From the NCBI GenBank assembly GCA_011526335.1, contig WTJB01000291.1, positions 1 through 10,486 of the forward strand: a DNA stretch of 10,486 bases, read 5' to 3'. Both the position numbers and the translations under genes were made by a program. The notes beneath the pieces were generated by a model. That model saw only the letters and a list, made by a program, of their open reading frames with translations, had not been told where the DNA came from and searched no databases. This document shows, one piece after another, positions 7,372 to 10,486 of this stretch. Within the stretch, counting starts at the first letter, position 1. Every line of letters begins with the position of its first letter. The DNA is from Candidatus Arcticimaribacter sp. Its GTDB lineage: Bacteria > Bacteroidota > Bacteroidia > Flavobacteriales > Flavobacteriaceae.

Positions 7372-9609
7372 ATGAAAAAGACACTAACGTATCTGGCCCT
7401 AATAGCATTCTTTTATCTAGGTGCTCAGGAGCATCCCAACTTAATATTGACCCAAGCAGGAGTTGATGAAATTCGAGCGAATTTAGGCAAGGTTCCTTTT
7501 TTTGATGCACACTTAGCCGAAGTAAAGGCGGAGGTAGATGCTGAAATTGAAAAAGGAATATTTGTACCCATACCCAAAGATATGGCCGGCGGATACACCC
7601 ATGAACGTCACAAGCAAAACTTTTTTATCCTGCAAAAGGCTGGGGCACTATATCAAATTTTACAAGAAGACAAATATGCGGCTTATGTCAAAGCGGTGTT
7701 AATGGAGTATGCGGCCATTTACAAAGGTTTACCGATACATCCTCAGCCGAGGTCATATGCTCGAGGGAAACTCTTTTGGCAATGTTTGAATGATGCCAAC
7801 TGGTTGGTGTATGTAAGCCAAGCTTATGATTGCGTATTCAACTATTTGTCTAAAAAAGAACGCAAGTATTTAGAAAGTGAATTATTTCGTCCCTATGCTG
7901 ACTATATTTCTATTGAAAACCCACAGTATTTCAACCGTATCCACAACCATAGTACTTGGGGCAGTGCTGCTGTTGGGATGATTGGGCTTGTGATGCAAGA
8001 CGAAGAATTGATACAACGTGCTTTGTATGGCCTAAAAGACAACTCTGTAGATGCTAATGCCAAAGATAATGATGGGGGATTCATCATGGATAAAGGAGGG
8101 AAAGCGGGCTTTTTAGCCAATATAGACGCTCCCTTCTCGCCTGAAGGGTATTATACAGAAGCTCCTTATTACCAACGCTATGCCATGTATCCTTACCTGC
8201 TATTTGCTACGGGACTTCACAATGCTAGGCCACAAGAAGATATTTGGAACTTTAAACAAGGCGTGCTTTTAAAGGCCGTAAATACACTTTTAAATTTAAC
8301 CGATACAGACGGCGAATTCTACCCGCTAAACGATGCTCAAAAAGGGATGTCGTATTATTCTCGTGAATTGGTTTCTGCTGTAGACATTGCTTACCATTAC
8401 GGTAACCAAGATCCAGGTTTGTTGTCCATTGCAAAAACACAGAACAAGCTTACCCTAGACGATGCAGGTTTTGCAGTTGCTAAGGCTATTGCCGAGGGTA
8501 AAGCAACTCCTTTTGAAAAAACCTCTATGGAAATCACAGATGGACCTCAAGGAAAGCAAGGGGGGATTAGTATTATTCGTTCCGGGGAACCAGAGGATGA
8601 ACTCAATCTACTCGTCAAATATACCGCCCACGGAAATAGTCACGGACACTATGACAAACTATCTTATTCTTTATATCATAGAGGGGAGGAAGTACTTCAA
8701 GATTACGGGCTAGCTCGTTTTGTTAACATAGATCAGAAAAATGGCGGGGGCTATTTAAAAGAAAATACGAGCTGGGCCAAACAAACCATAGCCCACAATA
8801 CGTTGGTGTTGGATGAGACTTCTCATTTTGGTGGGAATTATGAGGTAGGGAGTAAATACCATTCAGAAAAATACTTTTCAGCCACTGACGACACGGGAAG
8901 TCAATGGATAAGTGTAAAAGAAAACAATGCTTATCCCGGCACAAACCTACACCGTACATTAATCTTATTGGAAAACAAAACATTAGATCATCCGCTAACC
9001 CTAGATCTTTTCCGAGTGCAGACCAATGATGAGCATCAGTATGATTTGCCGTTTCATTATTTCGGACAATTGATGAGTACAAATTTTGAATACACAACAA
9101 CGGAAAGTCTCTCTGCCTTGGGGACTACGGCAGGATATCAGCATTTATGGTTAAAAGCAAGGGGACAGGCAGATGAAGCCCTCACTCAAATCAGTTGGTT
9201 ATCTAATGAAACATTTAAAACACTAACGAGTGTAACAGATAAGGAAGATGAAATATTGTTTACTCAGTTGGGGGCCTCGGATCCTGAATTTAACTTAAGA
9301 CAAGATCCAGCTTTTATTCTAAGACGAAACAGTAAAAAATCAACCCTTTTTGTCAATGCAATCGAAGTACATGGGAGCTATAGTCCGGTAACTGAGTTGG
9401 CTAAAAGCAGTGTCTCTAAAGTAAAGGATATTAAAGTAGAGCTAGATACACAAGCCTATACTATCATTACCCTTAGCTTTACCTCAGGCGAAAGTGTTCG
9501 TTTTTGTATTGCCAATCAAGATGCTTCTTTGTCTGCACAGCATTCAATAAACCTTGAAGAAGAACAAATAAAGTGGGTAGGACCCTATAATCAACAACAA
9601 TTAAAATAA
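7372..9609 (+). CDS. PL17 family oligoalginate lyase, exported
   Basis: The 745-residue enzyme should be an exolytic lyase releasing unsaturated monouronate from alginate oligomers made by PL6. The ATG at 7372 is chosen because it gives a signal peptide (MKKTLTYLALIAFFYLGAQ) and lies 13 nt after the PL6 stop; an in-frame ATG at 7285 inside PL6 adds 29 residues and hides the signal. An alpha/alpha-barrel covers about 25-370, with Asn192-His193 in RIHNHSTW and the EGYYTEAPYYQRY segment (258-270) that should hold the catalytic tyrosine (Tyr258 in Alg17c of Saccharophagus). A heparinase II/III-like beta-sheet domain follows, with SHGHYDKLSY (423-432). His426, Asp444 and His475 align at constant spacing with the zinc ligands His415, Asp433 and His464 of Alg17c, and Tyr461 with its Tyr450. 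Length matches the family. No sorting domain, so probably periplasmic. Confidence 0.95.
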   Translation: MKKTLTYLALIAFFYLGAQEHPNLILTQAGVDEIRANLGKVPFFDAHLAEVKAEVDAEIEKGIFVPIPKDMAGGYTHERHKQNFFILQKAGALYQILQEDKYAAYVKAVLMEYAAIYKGLPIHPQPRSYARGKLFWQCLNDANWLVYVSQAYDCVFNYLSKKERKYLESELFRPYADYISIENPQYFNRIHNHSTWGSAAVGMIGLVMQDEELIQRALYGLKDNSVDANAKDNDGGFIMDKGGKAGFLANIDAPFSPEGYYTEAPYYQRYAMYPYLLFATGLHNARPQEDIWNFKQGVLLKAVNTLLNLTDTDGEFYPLNDAQKGMSYYSRELVSAVDIAYHYGNQDPGLLSIAKTQNKLTLDDAGFAVAKAIAEGKATPFEKTSMEITDGPQGKQGGISIIRSGEPEDELNLLVKYTAHGNSHGHYDKLSYSLYHRGEEVLQDYGLARFVNIDQKNGGGYLKENTSWAKQTIAHNTLVLDETSHFGGNYEVGSKYHSEKYFSATDDTGSQWISVKENNAYPGTNLHRTLILLENKTLDHPLTLDLFRVQTNDEHQYDLPFHYFGQLMSTNFEYTTTESLSALGTTAGYQHLWLKARGQADEALTQISWLSNETFKTLTSVTDKEDEILFTQLGASDPEFNLRQDPAFILRRNSKKSTLFVNAIEVHGSYSPVTELAKSSVSKVKDIKVELDTQAYTIITLSFTSGESVRFCIANQDASLSAQHSINLEEEQIKWVGPYNQQQLK

Positions 9610-9614
9610 ATCAT

Positions 9615-9962
9615 ATGAAAAGTTTCGGAGCAAGTAAAGAGTTTTTATTGACCAAAGACATCGAATGGGAAACCGTTGGTGAAGGAGTAAAAAGAAAAAT
9701 AATGGGTTATGATGATAAGATTATGCTGGTCCATGTGGCCTTTGATAAAGGAGGCATAGGTCCTATGCATCAACATTATCATTCTCAAGTAACTTATGTG
9801 GTTTCGGGAAGCTTTGATGTTACCATCGATGGGAAAACAGAAACCCTTAAAACGGGGGACAGTTTTTATATCCCCCCTAACGTTTTACACGGAGCCATTT
9901 GTACAGAGGCAGGGGAGTTAATTGACGTATTTAGCCCTATACGTGAAGATTTTATGGAATAG
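9615..9962 (+). CDS. kdgF: KdgF-type cupin, opens unsaturated uronate monomers
   Basis: The 115-residue single-domain cupin follows the PL17 stop by 5 nt. KdgF proteins convert 4,5-unsaturated monouronates from alginate or pectin into the open-chain ketouronate (DEH/DKI) in a metal-dependent ring opening. Cupin motif 1 is GPMHQHYHSQVTYVVSG (49-65), with His52, His54 and Gln58 as likely metal ligands. Motif 2 is GDSFYIPPNVLHGA (81-94), with His92 as the fourth ligand. The C-terminal IDVFSPIREDF (103-113) has Asp104, Phe106 and Arg110, with the same spacing as the active-site Asp-Phe-Arg described for KdgF. No signal peptide is present, so it should act in the cytoplasm after monomer uptake. 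Cupins are diverse, but these residues and the lyase neighbours make the call firm. Confidence 0.9.
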   Translation: MKSFGASKEFLLTKDIEWETVGEGVKRKIMGYDDKIMLVHVAFDKGGIGPMHQHYHSQVTYVVSGSFDVTIDGKTETLKTGDSFYIPPNVLHGAICTEAGELIDVFSPIREDFME

Positions 9963-10011
9963 AAATCTTCAAGAAGAGCATCTAATTTTAGCAAATAAAT
10001 GTGAGTAAAGA

Positions 10012-10035
10012 TTTTGGGCTATAGCTAGCCCAAAA
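10012..10035 (+). other. Perfect 10-bp hairpin downstream of kdgF
   Basis: TTTTGGGCTA (10012-10021) and TAGCCCAAAA (10026-10035) pair perfectly around a TAGC loop, 49 nt after the kdgF stop. No T-run follows directly (the next T-rich stretch starts about 10 nt later), so it is not a textbook terminator. It could protect the 3' end of the mRNA, act as a weak terminator, or be part of a small RNA. The structure is certain; the role is open. Confidence 0.6.
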
Positions 10036-10185
10036 CCTTATATCTGTTTTTATCCAGTTTAAAGAATACCTATCTCATAAAATCCCATCTTAACTAATCT
10101 TGTTGGACTGAGAAGTATAGCCAAATGATGATGCCTAATAATTGGAGCGGCTTATTCTTTAATTTAGATTAACATCTGTATTATT

Positions 10186-10240
10186 AAACCTTCAATAAAG
10201 CTTGTGTTACCCAAGTCATTGTTGAAGGTTTTATTTTTTT
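10186..10240 (+). terminator. Intrinsic terminator of the alginate operon
   Basis: AAACCTTCAA (10186-10195) pairs perfectly with TTGAAGGTTT (10222-10231). The 26-nt loop may itself fold through CTTG (10201-10204) and CAAG (10212-10215). The stem is followed by TATTTTTTT. It lies about 220 nt after the kdgF stop, so it either ends a long 3' untranslated region or a separate small transcript. Confidence 0.75.
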
Positions 10241-10313
10241 GTTTATGTCTTGACCCCCATATTTTAAGCATACATTAAAAGCGTCAAAATTATTTTATTC
10301 TCGCACCTAAAAC

Positions 10314-10325
10314 CATTTCGAAATG
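10314..10325. repeat. 12-bp perfect palindrome CATTTCGAAATG
   Basis: The palindrome lies about 40 nt upstream of the promoter at 10362-10392, where an activator could bind. It differs in sequence from the TTGGTnnACCAA operators. A palindrome this short may be chance, so the functional claim is weak. Confidence 0.25.
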
Positions 10326-10361
10326 CATGTCTTTTAGAAAAGAACATTTTTTTTTAAAGAA

Positions 10362-10392
10362 TTAGCATTTAACGTTTTTTTTTCTATTTTTG
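10362..10392 (+). promoter_or_regulatory. Bacteroidota-type promoter for the next transcription unit
   Basis: TATTTTTG at 10385-10392 matches the Bacteroidota -7 consensus TAnnTTTG fully. TTAG at 10362-10365, 19 nt further upstream, matches three of four bases of the -33 TTTG. The -7 box overlaps the first operator (10390-10401) by three bases, so a bound repressor would exclude RNA polymerase. Transcription would start near 10399 and run into sequence beyond the window. Confidence 0.55.
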
Positions 10393-10427
10393 GTAAACCA
10401 AGATGGTAAACCAAATTGGTTTACCAA
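10390..10427. promoter_or_regulatory. Triple tandem array of 12-bp palindromic operators
   Basis: Three sites lie exactly 13 bp apart: TTGGTAAACCAA (10390-10401), ATGGTAAACCAA (10403-10414) and TTGGTTTACCAA (10416-10427). The outer two are perfect in both arms; the middle one has one mismatch. They share arms and spacing with the pair before the PL6 gene, so the same regulator should bind both. Resemblance to UxuR/ExuR operators points to a FadR-type GntR repressor sensing a uronate intermediate such as DEH or KDG (inference). A second register, ACCAA-A-TTGGT at the junction of sites 2 and 3, is also palindromic. Confidence 0.8.
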
Positions 10428-10486
10428 AAAGTATTTAAAGAATCAAAAAAAAAAGGGTTCTTTTATAGGGCCTCTTTATTAAGGGG

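Larger units (their letters stand above)
9963..10486. other. 524-nt non-coding stretch between KdgF and the next transcription unit
   Basis: No convincing protein gene or tRNA is visible. From left to right it holds a perfect hairpin (10012-10035), about 150 nt of plain AT-rich sequence, an intrinsic terminator (10186-10240), a 12-bp palindrome CATTTCGAAATG (10314-10325), a promoter (10362-10392), three tandem operators (10390-10427) and an A-rich leader that runs off the window. A TTTAAAGAAT decamer occurs three times (10058, 10353, 10434). The leader probably belongs to a plus-strand gene starting soon after 10486, possibly the SusC-like transporter of this locus. Confidence 0.7.

Noticed and set aside
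10125..10172. 15-codon open frame starting with three ATG codons
   Set aside because: Too short, no recognisable features and no support from context; likely chance.
10058..10443. Decamer TTTAAAGAAT repeated three times in the final intergenic region
   Set aside because: Low-complexity AT-rich sequence with irregular spacing; repetition by chance is plausible.

Overview
The window looks like chromosomal DNA of an alginate-degrading, probably marine, member of the Flavobacteriia (Bacteroidota). Several signs agree. The DNA is fairly AT-rich. Start codons lack convincing Shine-Dalgarno sequences and have A-rich leaders instead. Signal peptides end in the flavobacterial style (LSAQ, LAQ, GAQ). 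One promoter carries a perfect Bacteroidota -7 element (TAnnTTTG). The PL6-PL17-KdgF gene set is typical of flavobacterial alginate loci.

Layout. Positions 1-2536 (minus strand) hold most of a large secreted BNR/Asp-box beta-propeller protein whose C-terminus lies outside the window. Next, also on the minus strand, are a stand-alone SCP2 sterol-carrier domain protein with a good terminator and a small secreted DUF4177-like protein. From 3563 all genes are on the plus strand. First come the A and B subunits of a 3-oxoacid (succinyl-CoA:acetoacetate type) CoA-transferase, separated by 1 nt. After a 159-nt gap comes a tight three-gene alginate operon: a two-helix PL6 alginate lyase, a PL17 oligoalginate lyase, and a KdgF-type cupin. 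The last 524 nt hold no convincing gene. They contain a perfect hairpin, an intrinsic terminator, a promoter and an operator array that should serve a gene starting just past the window.

How the genes work together. PL6 and PL17 both have signal peptides and no visible C-terminal sorting domain, so they probably act in the periplasm and cut alginate oligomers down to unsaturated monouronates. KdgF has no signal peptide and should open the unsaturated monomer ring in the cytoplasm on the way to DEH and then KDG. The reductase, kinase, aldolase, SusC/D pair, transporter and regulator expected in such a locus are not visible and may follow downstream.

The most interesting signal is regulatory. 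Tandem 12-bp palindromes of the form TTGGTnnACCAA, spaced exactly 13 bp apart, occur twice directly upstream of the PL6 start and three times at the window end. There they overlap the -7 box. The palindrome resembles the hexuronate operators of the FadR-type GntR regulators UxuR and ExuR, so a uronate-responsive GntR repressor probably controls both transcription units.
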